Of a stretch of 64,000 bases of DNA, positions 33,931 through 46,400 are shown piece after piece. The stretch's first letter is position 1; every line of letters begins with the position of its first letter. The translations under genes were made by a program, and so were the position numbers. The notes beneath the pieces were generated by a model. That model made no database searches, was not told the DNA's origin, and saw only the letters and a program-made list of their open reading frames with translations. The stretch is from contig NC_081546.1 in the NCBI RefSeq assembly GCF_901000735.1, positions 4,221,001 to 4,285,000 of the forward strand, read 5' to 3'. The DNA comes from Corylus avellana (lineage: Eukaryota; Streptophyta; Magnoliopsida; Fagales; Betulaceae).

Positions 33931-34641
33931 ATGTGTTTGCATTCACGACTATATATAATAATAAATTGTTATATATATATATATATATATATGCAGGAAC
34001 TTGAGTAAGATTTACGAATCAGATTTCCCAGACAAGCCTCCGGCATTTTTTAATTTTACATCCGACAATTTAAGGACAACAAACTATACACATACGAGAC
34101 AAGGGACAAAGGTGAAGGTGTTGGACTACAATGCATCGGTGGAAATAGTTTTCCAAGGGACTGATGTTTTCAGTGGATCAGAAGATCACCCAATCCATAT
34201 ATGGATTCGGATTATATTTGGTTGGAACGGGTGTGGGAAATTTCAACAACGTGACGGACCCTCCATCTTATAACTTGGTTGATCCACCTCAAGCTAACAC
34301 TATTATAGTCCCTAAAGATGGATGGGCGGCCATCAGAATTAGAGCTGATAATCCCGGTATGCTTAATATATATATAGGAGAAGGGATTTCACATTTATAT
34401 CACAAGAAATAGTGTAAAGACTAATACAAATGATTTATTGGCAGGGGTATGGCTTATGTACTGTCATTTTGATCGGCATTTGAGCTGGGGTATGGACACT
34501 GTTTTCATAGTGAAGAATGGCCCCACTGCTACCACCACCATTCGTGACCGCCCCGCCAACTTACCTCCTTGTAGATTTAAGCCGCTATTGCATGATCGCT
34601 TTCATGTTATTGATGGGAAAGTAAACAAATCGGACGTATGA

Positions 34642-35894
34642 TCGATGCGCTTGTTAGAGTATATTAAGGGATTTGATTTCAAGATTTGTTGTAATTTATT
34701 ATAATCAGATTTGATTGTAATTAGATTTCATGGTAATCAATTTACATTGATTTGATTACTGTACTTATCTAATCAAAAGCGGAAAAATGATATGATCAGT
34801 TTAAACTTTTCTCATATATAAAAGCGAAACTGCAAACTTTTCTATTCGTTGGCTATGTTTTCTGATAAGAAAAAGAAAATCATGATTCCATTTTTCTTCT
34901 GTTCTCTCATTTTCCCTCAACCTCACGAACTTCTCTTTCTTTTTTGTCCCAATTCTTACTCTCACCCACATTCTAATCTCTATTTTCGAAATACAAGAAG
35001 AATGGGGTGAATGAAAATGAAATCCCTAAACTATATATGCTACACTCTAGAGAAAAGGAAAGGTTAAGGACTCACAAGTGTTTGGAGCAGCGGTGAACGC
35101 GGTGACGGAGGAGAGGGCGGTGGAATTCCATTTTTTGAAGGGGGATTTTGTAGATGAGTCGATTTGTTGAAGACATGTAAGGATGTTGTGTTATCGTCTA
35201 AGTTAGGGTTAGTGTTAACATGTTGATGTGTCAATTTATTATTTGAGGGCATAAATATCCTGGTTTAAGTGTTGACGTTGTAGTGAAAATCAACTATTGA
35301 TTTTTTTTTTTTTTTTTTGAACTAGCGTCGACCTAAAGGTTGATTTTCTATATCATCTAAGTAACATAACAATTGTATAACTGTCTACTAAACAACATTA
35401 CGCTATAATGTTTTGGTTTGATTATTGGAATGGAAAATCCCGATGGTTCCAGCTGAAACCTAACAAAATTTGTAACTTTGATCTATGGCCATCGGGCCTC
35501 CTAAAAATGATCTACTAGATTGATTGAGAAATTGAAGACACCCATGGTGTTCACTGTCCATAGCAAACCACATATCATATAAATCCAACATATAAACCAT
35601 GTTCCAGCATTTTCAGTTATAAGATGCATCTGAATGAGCAAATTCCACACATCATATAAACCATTCCACAGCCTGAATTGCATTGACATAATTCACAAAT
35701 TCATTACAGTTTTATTGTGGAAAAACACCAAAATCATCTACCAGAAAGAAAATACCATTCAACATGTTCTACTGCTGAATGTGAATGTAAGGATGATTAT
35801 GAAGAAAATTTGATTTAGACAAAACTTGGAGCTAGAGAACTGAAAAACTCGTGAGCTCTAAAGACGAAAAATTTTGTTTGTTTGTTTTTTTCTT
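34642..35894. other. Intergenic DNA between laccase and the membrane-protein gene
   Basis: Contains the laccase 3' flank and, at the right, the 3' flank of the minus-strand gene. A 62-codon open frame on the minus strand (35064-35252) is Pro/Ser-rich and matches nothing I recognise; it may be a decayed gene fragment or chance. A T-run lies near 35300. Confidence 0.5.
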
Positions 35895-37968
35895 TCACCA
35901 ACCATACTTTTTCAACAAGTCCTTTGTTCTTTTCCGCATGCGAGTGAAAACGATGACCACGCAAGCAAGGATCCATGGAGGGAAGCTCCCACCAAAAATG
36001 TTAAATTTCTCGACCCACGCTGGAGTTTCCTTCAAAATCAATGTCAGCAAAATGGTTATAACTGCTACCCCAAACAAGATCTTGGTTACGGGTTTGATCA
36101 AGGAATCCTGCAATCAGAGATTAATAAAATAAGAAAAATCATAATCGGCTAAAACAAGATCTTTATTTCCAACATCTATTTTTAAGGGTCGGTCAAGTTG
36201 GAATAATTTGATATCAGGCACAAGTTGACCTAACAAGCATTGGAAATTAAAAGGGGAACAAAGAAAAGTTCTTAATTATCTAAGAAAATTGGTGACCATA
36301 TGGAAACCTCAGATAATTTAATATTATCAGAGTAAAAGTTATGGCACACACCATTAAGCTCTCAGAACATTCTTGGTACAATGAAATGAATTTGAAAATC
36401 GTCTTGTGCAAGCAGAATCAGACACCCCACAAATTAGAAAACTGCACATAATAATATGGAGGACAAAAAGCTAATACTATCATCCAAAATTAGAGAGAGT
36501 ATGACTGGGTAATATGGTCTCCACTCCCAGAACTGAATAGAGAGCACTTCCAAACTGATTTTTGGACTTTTCATGTCCCAAAAGAATGGAGATAAGGTGG
36601 AAAAATTATGTGAATATCCTTCATAGAAATATCTGCCTAAACCCAATTGTCAAAACCATCGCACAATATTGAAGAAAAAGAAACTCACGACAAGGATTGA
36701 CTGGGGTGTGGCTCGATATGAGGCTTTCGGGTCAAATTTCATTATCGGGTGAAGGGCTCTCTCAGATCGCCAGTCGATCGACAATGATCTCCACTCTGAC
36801 GCACTTCATTTTGCAAGGAAGCGGTGGGCTGGCAGAACCGACTACCAGATCGACGATAGAGTGGCATACCAACTCGACAAGCAAGGCTAACCGCTAGCCC
36901 GTGGCTGGGTCTCTTCTCCCAGCAAGGCATCTAGGTTTGTTACCTCCGCCACACCCTCCCATTCTCTCCTTGCCCATACCCTAGCCCGGTAGCCGACTCT
37001 AAGACTCTACCTTCTTATGACCTCTCGAGTGGATTCTCCAGTGGCTCTGACAGGATGTATGTGTTGGTGGTTTCCCAAGGATCTTAGTTCAAGACTGGTA
37101 AGGAGGATTTTACTTCGTTGGTGGCGAATATTGTAGCAACTCCTATGCTCGCTTGTCCAGTCTCTGTGGCTTCCCTCTTTTGCAAAGAGGTTCTAGTAGC
37201 CCCCGTGATCGATTCTCTAAATGCATCATCCTCCCATTTGGTACATGGTAAGGACTCATATTGATTCAATAGAAAAATGTACGGGATAGAAAAATTCTTG
37301 GTGGTTTCATACGAAAGATTTGATCAGGAGGCTTCAAATTTGTTTGCTGCTATTGATTCCAGCTTTAGGATGTTGCTGGAAATCGGGTTCTCTCAAAAAA
37401 GTGTCAGGGAGCAGGCTAAGGGTGTTAGGGAATAACTTAACTTGTCAAGTTCAGTGAACTACGACTCCAAGAGGAACCCTTGAATCTGAAACGTGGCAAG
37501 AGTAATAATCCCATCTTAAACCCCACTTTTCTTCTCGATAAGGTAGCAAGGCTCCCATCCCACTATGAATCTGAAAATTCTCAACTGGAATGTATGTGGC
37601 CTTAATGATGCAAGGAAAAGAATCAGTATTAGCAATTTTTACTTTCTTGAAAACACACGACATCCAAAATTAGAGAGGGTATGACTGGGCAATATGGTCT
37701 TCACTCCCAGAACTGAATAGAGAGCACTTCCAAACTGGTTTTTTGACTTCTCATGTCCCAAATGATTGGAGATAAGATGGAAAAATGATATGAATATCGT
37801 TCATAGAAATATCCGCCTAAACCCAATTGTCAAAACTATCACGCAATATTGCATCTCCTCTGTAGATGTTTAAGTCAAAGAGAGAAAAGAAAGAACACCA
37901 ATTATTATTGTTAACGTTTTATCATTTGAGTTGATTAGATAAATGAATTCAAATCTTAAACAATCAAA

Positions 37969-38003
<35 letters not shown>

Positions 38004-38848
38004 AATGCACTCATCTACACATTAACACACAGATGTCTTGATAACACAGATATCTATATCAAGATCTACAATCACAATAATTCAATCTATATCTATTACA
38101 TTAGGAAAAGAGAATTCAATTTATCTTTGTAACTATTTAAGATGTTCTACAAAGTTAAAATAATGCTATAAAAAATAATGAAAATGAAGTTATATGATAT
38201 TATACAAGTTTGGTTCATTTAATAAACCAACCGAACTCGAGTCAAGTTTTTGAGCTCTGTTCATTTACTGCCCTAATTATAGTGGAACTAAAAAGAATAC
38301 ATGGTTACAGTAAAAAGAATACATGGGGTTTATTCATGCTTTAGTGGAGTTAATTTTGGTTTTAATTGAACAAACAAATTATGATTCAATTTCCTTTATT
38401 GCATTTTTCTCAGCAACAAAGCAGAAATATATCGCAAAAACACACAAGATAAAAACTTCAATTTCTCCAAAAGTACCTTGGGCTCCCCATCGATGTAAAC
38501 CACGGCTCCGTCCTTGTAAGTCAACACAGACCGTCCGTTCCTCGGGTTGAACCGGATCGCGAGGCCACGCCCCGCCCCGGAATTGAACGCGTAGAGCGAC
38601 TTGAACCCGTATTTGTCGAGGATGTCTCGGACCTCGAGCTGGTCCTGCTCCCACCCACCCAGTCCCGCCTTGAACACGTCGATCGGACCCTTGCCCCCCC
38701 GGAACAGGTGGACCTCCACTTCCGGCACCTTCGTCTTCACGGTCTTCGAGTTCACGATCGGATCCGTGCTTGGAGGAGAACCATCCAGGCCCGAGCCCGT
38801 TTCCTCGATTTCTCGGAATATTTCGGTCTCGTTCTCTGTCTTCTCCAT
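35895..38848 (-). CDS. Conserved plant membrane protein of unknown function
   Basis: Two exons, 38848-38477 and 36107-35895, join in phase 0 with GT-AG borders to give 194 aa. The N-terminal third is acidic and low-complexity (MEKTENETEIFREIEETGSG). A compact middle region follows (VEVHLFRGGKGPIDVFKAGL, DILDKYGFKSLYAFN, GRGLAIRFNPRNGRSVLTYK, DGAVVYIDGEP). Exon 2 encodes two hydrophobic segments (ILFGVAVITILLTLIL and FPPWILACVVIVF) and a basic tail RMRKRTKDLLKKYGW. The domain order suggests a soluble N-terminal domain anchored by a C-terminal hairpin. I recall similar uncharacterised plant proteins but cannot name a function. The exon 1 coding sequence is GC-richer than its surroundings. The 2.4-kb intron carries a LINE fragment. 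Confidence 0.8.
36481..37851. repeat. 191-bp direct repeats flanking a LINE fragment
   Basis: 36481-36671 and 37661-37851 are co-linear copies of equal length with scattered substitutions (both begin CATCCAAAATTAGAGAG and include CACTCCCAGAACTGAATAG). Between them lies about 989 bp of foreign sequence. A 191-bp duplication is much too long for an ordinary LINE target-site duplication. Confidence 0.85.
36672..37660 (+). mobile_element. Internal LINE fragment (ORF1 end and ORF2 start)
   Basis: At 37565 the sequence reads MNLKILNWNVCGLNDARKR, parallel to the start of the intact LINE ORF2 (MKPKILSWNVRGLN). Just upstream, LSSSVNYD parallels the ORF1 tail LLSSVNYE. The fragment stops about 30 codons into ORF2 and has no poly-A, so it is an internal piece and not a normal 5'-truncated insertion. 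Stops and shifts are present. Confidence 0.75.
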
Positions 38849-39060
38849 TTGGCTCGGGTCGGCTAGTCGTTGGTTTAATTTAAATTATAGCTTTGTGTTT
38901 CATTATACGTTTTATCGTTAATTTATTTCTATGCTATCGACTTTTAAAAACGACTGCGTTTGGTTTTTTCTTCTCGTTTGGAGTTTATAACCGGGCGGAT
39001 TTCTCCATTTCACTTATCAGAGATAAGTAATGCTAAAATTCTTGTGTTGCTTTAAAAATA
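38849..39060. other. Promoter side of the membrane-protein gene
   Basis: Short 5' flank of the minus-strand gene. No motif could be assigned with confidence. Confidence 0.4.
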
Positions 39061-39545
39061 GGATTAATTAATTTTTTAGTACTTAGGTCTGCACATTTTT
39101 ATTTTTTTAACTTGAATTTTAAATCTTTTCACAAATGGTACTTGACTTACGAGAAAGTACCAATTTATTATTTCCGTCACACGGCACATAAAAATGCTAC
39201 GTGTCCTAAAAAAATTAAAAAACTAAACCCAAAAAATAATAATAATAATTTGAAAAATTATGAGGTGGCAGCCACCCTCATTGGCCAAAATGTGTTGGCC
39301 GGGCCACCCCATTATTATTATTATTTTTTTCAGTTTTGTTTTTTAAGTATTTAATTATAATTTAATTATTTATGATATGCGACATTTGTATGCGATGAGA
39401 TGTGATATTCCTTTAGTTTGGGTTAATGGAATGTAACGGAAGTATTAAGTAGATCTTTTTCAGTAAGTCATGTGCCATTTGGAATAGGATTTGAAACTCG
39501 GGTGAGAACAAATAAAAATGTGCAAAAACATAGGTACTAAAAACA
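39061..39545. mobile_element. Long-TIR GGTGGC-family element
   Basis: The left arm (TTTTTAGTACTTAGGTCTGC then ACATTTTTAT) pairs with the right arm (ATAAAAATGTGCAAAAACAT then AGGTACTAAAAA). Inner arms also pair (ATGGTACTTGACTTAC with GTAAGTCATGTGCCAT). The core has GAGGTGGCAGCCACCC and GGCCGGGCCACCCC. Same family logic as 4650-6165 and 52915-53480. Confidence 0.65.
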
Positions 39546-39547
39546 TA

Positions 39548-40115
39548 AGGGAAAATGTATGATAAATCCTTGAGTCAGACCTTCAAAATTTTAATATCCT
39601 TAAGTTTTTTTTTTTTTGAAAATTTAGTCCCTGAATCAATTAAAATGACAATAAAACCCTTGCCGTTAAAATTTTGTAATAGACGTTAAAGAACTTAAAA
39701 ACACACCGTTTTACTCCATTAAAATATTAATTTAATTTAAATAATTAAAAAAAAAAAAACCCATGGGGTGGCCGCGAGCCACCCCATGGGTGGGAGCCAC
39801 AGGCCACCCCAACCTGGGGGTGGTCAAACCACCAAGGGCGGCGGCCAGGGTGGCGGGCAGCCACCCTGGCCACCCTTAATTTTTTTTTTTTTTTTATAGA
39901 TTTAAAATTTTAAATTAAATTAATAAAAAAATTAATATTTTAATTGAGTAAAATGGTGCGTTTTGAAGTTCTTTAGCGTCTGTTAAAAAATTTTAACGGC
40001 AAGGGTTTTATTGTCATTTTAATTGATCCAGGGACTAAATTTTCGAAAAAAAAAACACTTAAGGATATTAAAATTTTGAATGGCTGACTCAATGATTTAT
40101 CATACATTTTCTCAA
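39548..40115. mobile_element. Long-TIR GGTGGCC-family element
   Basis: The left arm GGGAAAATGTATGATAAATC and the right arm, reverse complemented, GAGAAAATGTATGATAAATC are nearly identical. The pairing continues for well over 100 bp (GGATATTAAAATTTTGAA, AGGGTTTTATTGTCATTTTA). The core is a GC-rich block of GGGTGGCC and GGCCACCC motifs (39770-39870). Directly adjacent to the previous element. Confidence 0.7.
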
Positions 40116-40458
40116 AAAATAATTAGCCCTTAAAAATAATATAACTTTTAAAATTTTCATTTGATGTTAACTGCGCTCTTAAGAATGTCATAGCAACTTG
40201 TTTTAGGGTTTGATTTCAAAACATGCAATTTAAAATTGTGTGATTTAAAAAATGAAAATTTTAAAAATATAATTAAGTGTTTGATAGTGCAGTTTTAACC
40301 TTTAAACTATATATATATATATATATATATATACATAATTAACGATTTAATTTAAATCGCACTTTTTACCGACCCGGTTTGAAGAAAATCCCAAACGCGT
40401 TTTCACCCTCGACTTCGAGGCCCTAGGCAACAGTCGCAACTCGCATCGCACATTGACC
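40116..40458. other. 5' flank of PUS3
   Basis: AT-rich with an (AT)n tract at about 40309-40333. GC content rises just before the start codon. No TATA box could be separated from the AT repeat. Confidence 0.4.
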
Positions 40459-43400
40459 ATGTCGAAGGAAGTGAGCGATCCTCCCCTACCCGATACAGGC
40501 GTCCCCAGCCTGCAATCCCTCGTAGACTCTCTCCAGCGCAGAATCAAGGTACTCTCTCTGTATGTGCCTTCCATTTGGCCCCGTTTGGTTGTCGAGTAAC
40601 CAGAGCAGAAAATAAGATGGAAATAAACAGAACCAACCGCGTCTTTTAGACTTGCTACTCTTTCGCAGGCGCTGTTTGGCTATCGTTTTGGAACTGTTTT
40701 TCTTGCTTCTGAGAGCTAGAATTTAATAAAGCATGTAACAATGGTTACAATGCCATGGTTGCTTGCTCGTTAAATTGTAGAAAACTGAATTTGACTAGAA
40801 GACTTGAAATTTTACTTGGAGCTCAGTGAAACAAGAGCTTCCACTCAAAATTTTGAGATTTTTATCCATAGGTCCTAAAGCCTTGAAATTCTTTTGTTTC
40901 CTCAATAACATGAGCAAGAGCAACCAAACAAAAAGCCTTGGAAATTTTTTGTTTTATATGGTTCTAGTTACCAGTTTGGAACTCTTAAACCAGGACTTAG
41001 AGGCAGAGAATGCAAAGCTGTCATCTCGACTTTCAAGATGCCGCTGTCATGAGGTTCGCAACTCTTAACTATTTTTTGACTAAAATTATACTTTCGGTCC
41101 CTTTGGTAATAGTATTGTTGCTCTTGATGTCAAGGAATAACTTTGTTGCACAATTAAGTTTCCAGCTGAGCAAAAAGTACAAAAGGAGGAAGGAAAACAA
41201 ATCTGATTTTATTATGCCATTTTTATGTTTAGCTCATTTGAAGGTGAGCATGTGTGGTGGAATTAATATATACTTATGTTGCAGATAGAGGAAACATGTG
41301 ACGGGGCTGTCGTAGATCGTGATAGTCTTGTTGAGGGAAGAAGGGAGTCAAAAACAGGTGGTAGTAGGACCGCAAAGAAGAATGTAGCAGAGAAAATTTC
41401 AGGTTTTGTTTCCTGCTCTATACAGATCCATTGATTTTCCCAAATATTGTTTGTATGAATCATTAAAAGCTGTAACTTATCTTTTTTAAAACCAGCACTA
41501 AGATATGATGGAAAAGGAATTGAATGTAGCACTTACGCTATAGATTTGAATTTGATGGTTTTGAAAACCCGAAGAAACAAATTGACATTCATGAATATTG
41601 ATTCCAATATGAATTTTTGGTTGAGCATAAAAAAGACTTGAATGTCTGAGATAGGCCTTTCTTGTTTTAATATTCCAAATCCATCTTTTAGGTGCAGCAT
41701 GCAGTTGCATTAGTACGATGCAGGGCCCCAGGCAACTCCTTTTAAATTCTCTATCATCATTAGGCACGAGAGAGATATTCCCTAGTATTGTGACCAGATG
41801 TCTTCATGGTTCTTTGGCTTATTATTCTTTCTTTATCATCTTCGTGGGTATCTTATTTTTCCATGATGAAGATTGGGTATTTAATTTCACAAATAATTGA
41901 AATCTGCATCAGCAGAAAAGAAAAATGAAAAACAGCCGTGCTGGATAGTTTTAATTCCAGACTATTTGTTTTGCAAAAATGTTGCATGAATTTCTGTATG
42001 TTCTTTTCTTTTCCTTTTTTCCCTTTTTTTTTTTCATTTTTTTTAATTTTTTAATTTTTAATTTTTAATTTTTTCATAGGATTGTGTATTTTTTTTTTCT
42101 TTATTAATTCTAATGATACTGAAGTTGGCACCTGTTGCCTAAGCAGGTTGTGTTCCAAATTGTTGCTTACCTTCCTTGCTACCAGCCAGTGGTTCTCATT
42201 TTCAAACCCAATTGCCTTTTGTGCTTTGAAAATCATACTAGAAAGTTATTTTCAATAAGCTGATTTTGACTCTAATGAAATTGTCATCGGTTATCCTACT
42301 CTCCTTATTTCTACTTGTAAAAGTATCAGTTTGTTGAACATGGGTAGCAATCTAACAATGTCTGTTTCTAAATTTACCAATAAAACATAATCTGCATTTA
42401 AATTCATGTATTTACCACTGGTACAGGGTATAACACAAGGACCATGAATCACCATTGCAAGAGATATGTTGCTCTAAAACTCATGTATTTTGGGCAAAGG
42501 TACACTGTGTAGCTATAATATTCAGCTTAACAAATTTGGGATATCTTTTCCCTTGACAAATATTTATTTATATATTAATATGTGACATGCTTTATAAAAG
42601 AAGTGAAAAAATGAAAATGTTATTCACAAAATATTACTGGATTTTCATTAATACCGTACAAACTCTTTGTGAAACTTCACGTCAGCATGCCCTGTAATCA
42701 TTAGAGATAAGAGATGTTCAGCATAGGTGTTTCTTTTTTTTTTTTTGGAAACCATGCAGTAATCTTTTATGTATAGTTTCTGTTGTAAGTGCATTAATAA
42801 TCATTTAAAAATTATATTTTTGAAACAACATTTCATATGGTTAGTCCTTCAGTGTCTAAAACTTGCAGGCTGTGTAAAGGTGAGAATTTTGGTTTTAAAC
42901 TAAATCATGTTCCTCTTTTAGCAGTTTCTTCTTCTTCATGGTATTTTTTTTTCATTATCATAATTAATAGGTTACAAGAACTCACACACTCTTCATCATG
43001 ACGGTTGAATGTGACTTATTTGCTACAATACAGGTTCTATGGTTTTGCTTCAGAGGCACAAATGGATCCTACCATCGAGGTACGGTTCCTTCTTTTTTTT
43101 TTTTCTTTTTTTTTGAGTTATGAACTAGTAAGGCACAAAAGATGCAACTTAATGCATAATATTAGTTGCTTTACGTATTGGTCCAGAAAATGTTGTTTCT
43201 TCTGCCACTCAACACAAAATACTGTCTTTAGTATAAACAGTGGTGGCAAAATGGCTCATTTTTTTCCCACAAAATGCTATGTGGTTGATTAGTGTTGTAT
43301 GTGTGAGAGGAGTGGGTAATCGGTGGATCTTCTTCTTCTTTATCGTGAGGTTGTTAGTACCTAATGGAGTGCTATTTTTAGTTGTGTTGGGTTGACTTGG

Positions 43401-46400
43401 ATTATTCCTAGACGAGTGGTGAACCTTTCCGCATATTGAAGAGGGTTAAATGGTAGTCCTTAGAGTACAGCAGTGTGGAAGATGGTGTCTTTGGAGGGAA
43501 ATAAATGATTGAAGTCTTGAAGACTACAAGAAGAAGGTGATGTAACTAAAGTCTTCCTTTTCAATACTCTTTACCACTAGACAGCTACTTTAGACTATCC
43601 TACTTTGCGTGGTTTTTATGATTTTTTTGCTCTGTTTTCTCCTTCTAGTTATGTGTTCCTTCTGTATATTTCATGTGTACTTGGGTGGTGTCTTTTGCTC
43701 TTTTTAATGATATTTCAATTACTTATCAAACAAATACTCGGTATTTAATATTTATAGATTCCTTGTATGTCATGATTGAACAACATATGAGTTGAATAAA
43801 GGCAGGGTTATGTTGAGAGTTTAGGGGAGGATGGCTACTCTGAGGTTGTGCTTAGTGCGATGGGAGCCGCTCCCACTATGGGGTTGTCTTTTGGGGGTGA
43901 TAGGAAAAGGCTTCTGGAGCTGTTTTATGCTACTGAAAAGGGTTAATCTTCTAAACCAAAGGGGAGGAGGGAGCTTAAAAATTTGTAATGCTCCATTAAC
44001 TTTGATGCTAGAGGCAGTGGCTCTAGCCGGGGTAAATGCAGGGTTATGTTGATAGTTTAGGGTTTCTCTTGGGTTTAGGGTTCTGTTGCGAGTGTCTTGG
44101 CATTTTTTTTTTTTTTTTTTTTTTTTTCGGGTTTTTTTTTTTGGTGTTCTCTTATATATTTTCTTGTAAACTAAGGTTGTGCCCCTCTGCGCTTTTTGAT
44201 ATGCATAACATTATTTATCAAATAATAATAATTAAATGATCATCTACGGAGCAAAACCATACAATTGGCTGGGTTTAGATCCATTGAACAAATAAGGTGC
44301 TAAGACGAGCAGAAGTATGGGTTTGTACCGGTAGCAGTTGAAATTTAAATTCTGGTCTCTGTCTTTCTTCACTGTAGTCTGTGATGTCTTGATGCTTGTT
44401 CCACTCTCCTTAGTTTTGCTTGCTGCCAGGGTAGCTAAGTGAAAGGCAAAAGCTTGTTTGGTCGGAAACTTGCTAGCTGCAGTTTTTGTTCAACCTTAAA
44501 ATCAGAATTCTCAACGAAATTTTTAGCATCCATTCTAGAGTTGATGTTGCTACAGCATGACTGTGCCTGTTTCAATTTACTTAGTAATTTAAAAGATTTA
44601 GATCTAAAGCATTTATTTTGTTTGTGGAATTACCATATTTAAAGACGTCTCTGCAAGTGTTTTTCTGTAGCTTTTAAAAGAGACCACTCTATCCAGAGTC
44701 TTCTCTTTCTGTAGATGTTGCTTTTTCTAGGTGCTATGCTTGAGCCTCACATTATGTATCCTAGAGGAAGAAGAGAAACTTTTAAATTCTCTCACACCTT
44801 TTTTTCCCTCGGTGTTCAGTTTGTCATTATTTTCCTCTTAGGTCTACTAAAGTGTCCTTTCCAAAATAGGTGCATTTTGGAAAGAACGAAAGGCGTAAGG
44901 AAGAAAGATACTAAAATTGTATTTCTTCTCTGTGTGCTTTCTCTCCGTTTTCTGTTTAAAACCAAAAATAATAATCATAAAGTGATATAGTTTTCACTCT
45001 TATCTTTGTATTATTTCCACCTCTAGAATGTGAATTAAACAAGTGTTAGTAAGGCTAAGTATGCATATATGAATCCCGTTAAGATATCCCACCTATTACC
45101 AAATATCACTTAATATGAGCTAAGCTACATGCAAAACCACTGTGACCATCTCTTATACATGTTCAGTCCACTTGTTGCCAATACACAAACATATGATGGG
45201 GAATGACACTGTTTGTCCTGATCTGGTACATGTCTAATGTCAATTCTCAGCGAAGATATACAGCAAACATTCCACTTCTCTCACTTTTACATAGAAAAGA
45301 AACTTTACTGTTAGATCCATTGTTATGGCACTCTTATATTCTGTGTTATGGTTGTTGTTCTTGTCCTCCTCATTTTGCTTATCCTTTTTTCCCCTTGTGG
45401 TGTACTTGGTAGACACATGACCAGTATTTAACTTTTTTAGCTCTTTAAAGATGTATTTTTAAGGAAACAAGAAGATGATTACTTCATACTTGATATAAGG
45501 CAGATGTGGGTCTACTTGACACATTTAATTACATAAAAAGATCAGTTAGTATCATGAATAAACTTCTTTCTGTTATGAATTATTCTGCAGTCCGAAATTT
45601 TCAGTGCTTTTGAGAGAACAAGGCTATTAGTTGGTGACAAGAAGGAGTTACAGTACTCAAGGTGCGGTAGAACAGATAAGGGGGTTTCCTCTGTTGGACA
45701 AGTAAGTTGATGCAAAAAGACTTTTTCTCTGTTTATTTTGTTGATAGATTTTGGATGTACATTCTAGAGCTGCTTCATTGTTGGAAGTCTCAAGGGTGGA
45801 GACATTCTAAAGAGGCTATCTCAAAAGTTATTCCTGCGTTTTTAATGTAGAGCATCGAGAGAGAAAGGAATCGGAGCCTCTTTGCGGACTGCGAGGCCCC
45901 TGTGCTTTGTTTAAAATCCTCTTTTTTGAGATATCTCTTAGAATGGGCTGTAGTCTATGTTCCTTCTTTCTCCTCTTCAAATATTTTAGAGCTTATTAAC
46001 TTCTTTTTTTTTTTTTTTTTTAAAAATTATTTTTTATTTATTTTAGACACCTTTAGTGTGGTTCTCTCTTGCATACTCTTCATGTATGAGGGCTTTGCCT
46101 TTTTGTGTTTTCAATAAATTATTATTCATAAAAAAAAAAAGAAAAAAAAAAAAGATGGCAACTGCTTGACGCAGGTGATCGCTCTCTTTTTAAGATCAAA
46201 CCTCAAGGGAACCAGTGCGAACAGTGAAAATTCTGGACAAATTGTTTTAGATGACAAATTTGGTGAGCCAAATTATCCTTTTTGTTTACTCTATTGTAGA
46301 ATGTTGAGCTTTTTTGCTGTTTATGGAACATGAAGTTTCAGAAACTCGCCTTGTTTCTAGTGGTGAAATTTGCTTGTTTTCTTTTGTTCCAAGGATCATA

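Larger units (their letters stand above)
31031..34641 (+). pseudogene. Laccase, seven exons, frameshifted and missing copper ligands
   Basis: Multicopper oxidase of the plant laccase family, normally secreted and oxidising monolignols and other phenols. Exons: 31031-31147, 31251-31402, 31520-31764, 31888-32013, 32592-33186, 33997-34356, 34445-34641. The start MRTMENNIYYIIALLVALG looks like a signal peptide; the mature part opens FYDFVVKETNFTRLC. Copper motifs 1 (HWHG, split by an intron) and 2 (WWHAHSDW) are intact. In exon 6 the expected HPIHIHGFG is broken: two bases are missing at 34201/34202, removing a His and shifting the frame, so the direct reading ends at 34273. The correct frame resumes as GFGLYLVGTGVGNFNN, and the phase into exon 7 only fits if the two bases are restored. 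In exon 7 the usual HCH reads YCH (Tyr at 34459-34461), losing another type-3 copper ligand. Probably non-functional unless the deletion is a sequencing error. Confidence 0.9.

Noticed and set aside
35064..35252. Pro/Ser-rich 62-codon minus-strand frame
   Set aside because: No family recognised, no splice partners and low-complexity composition; left as unassigned intergenic DNA.
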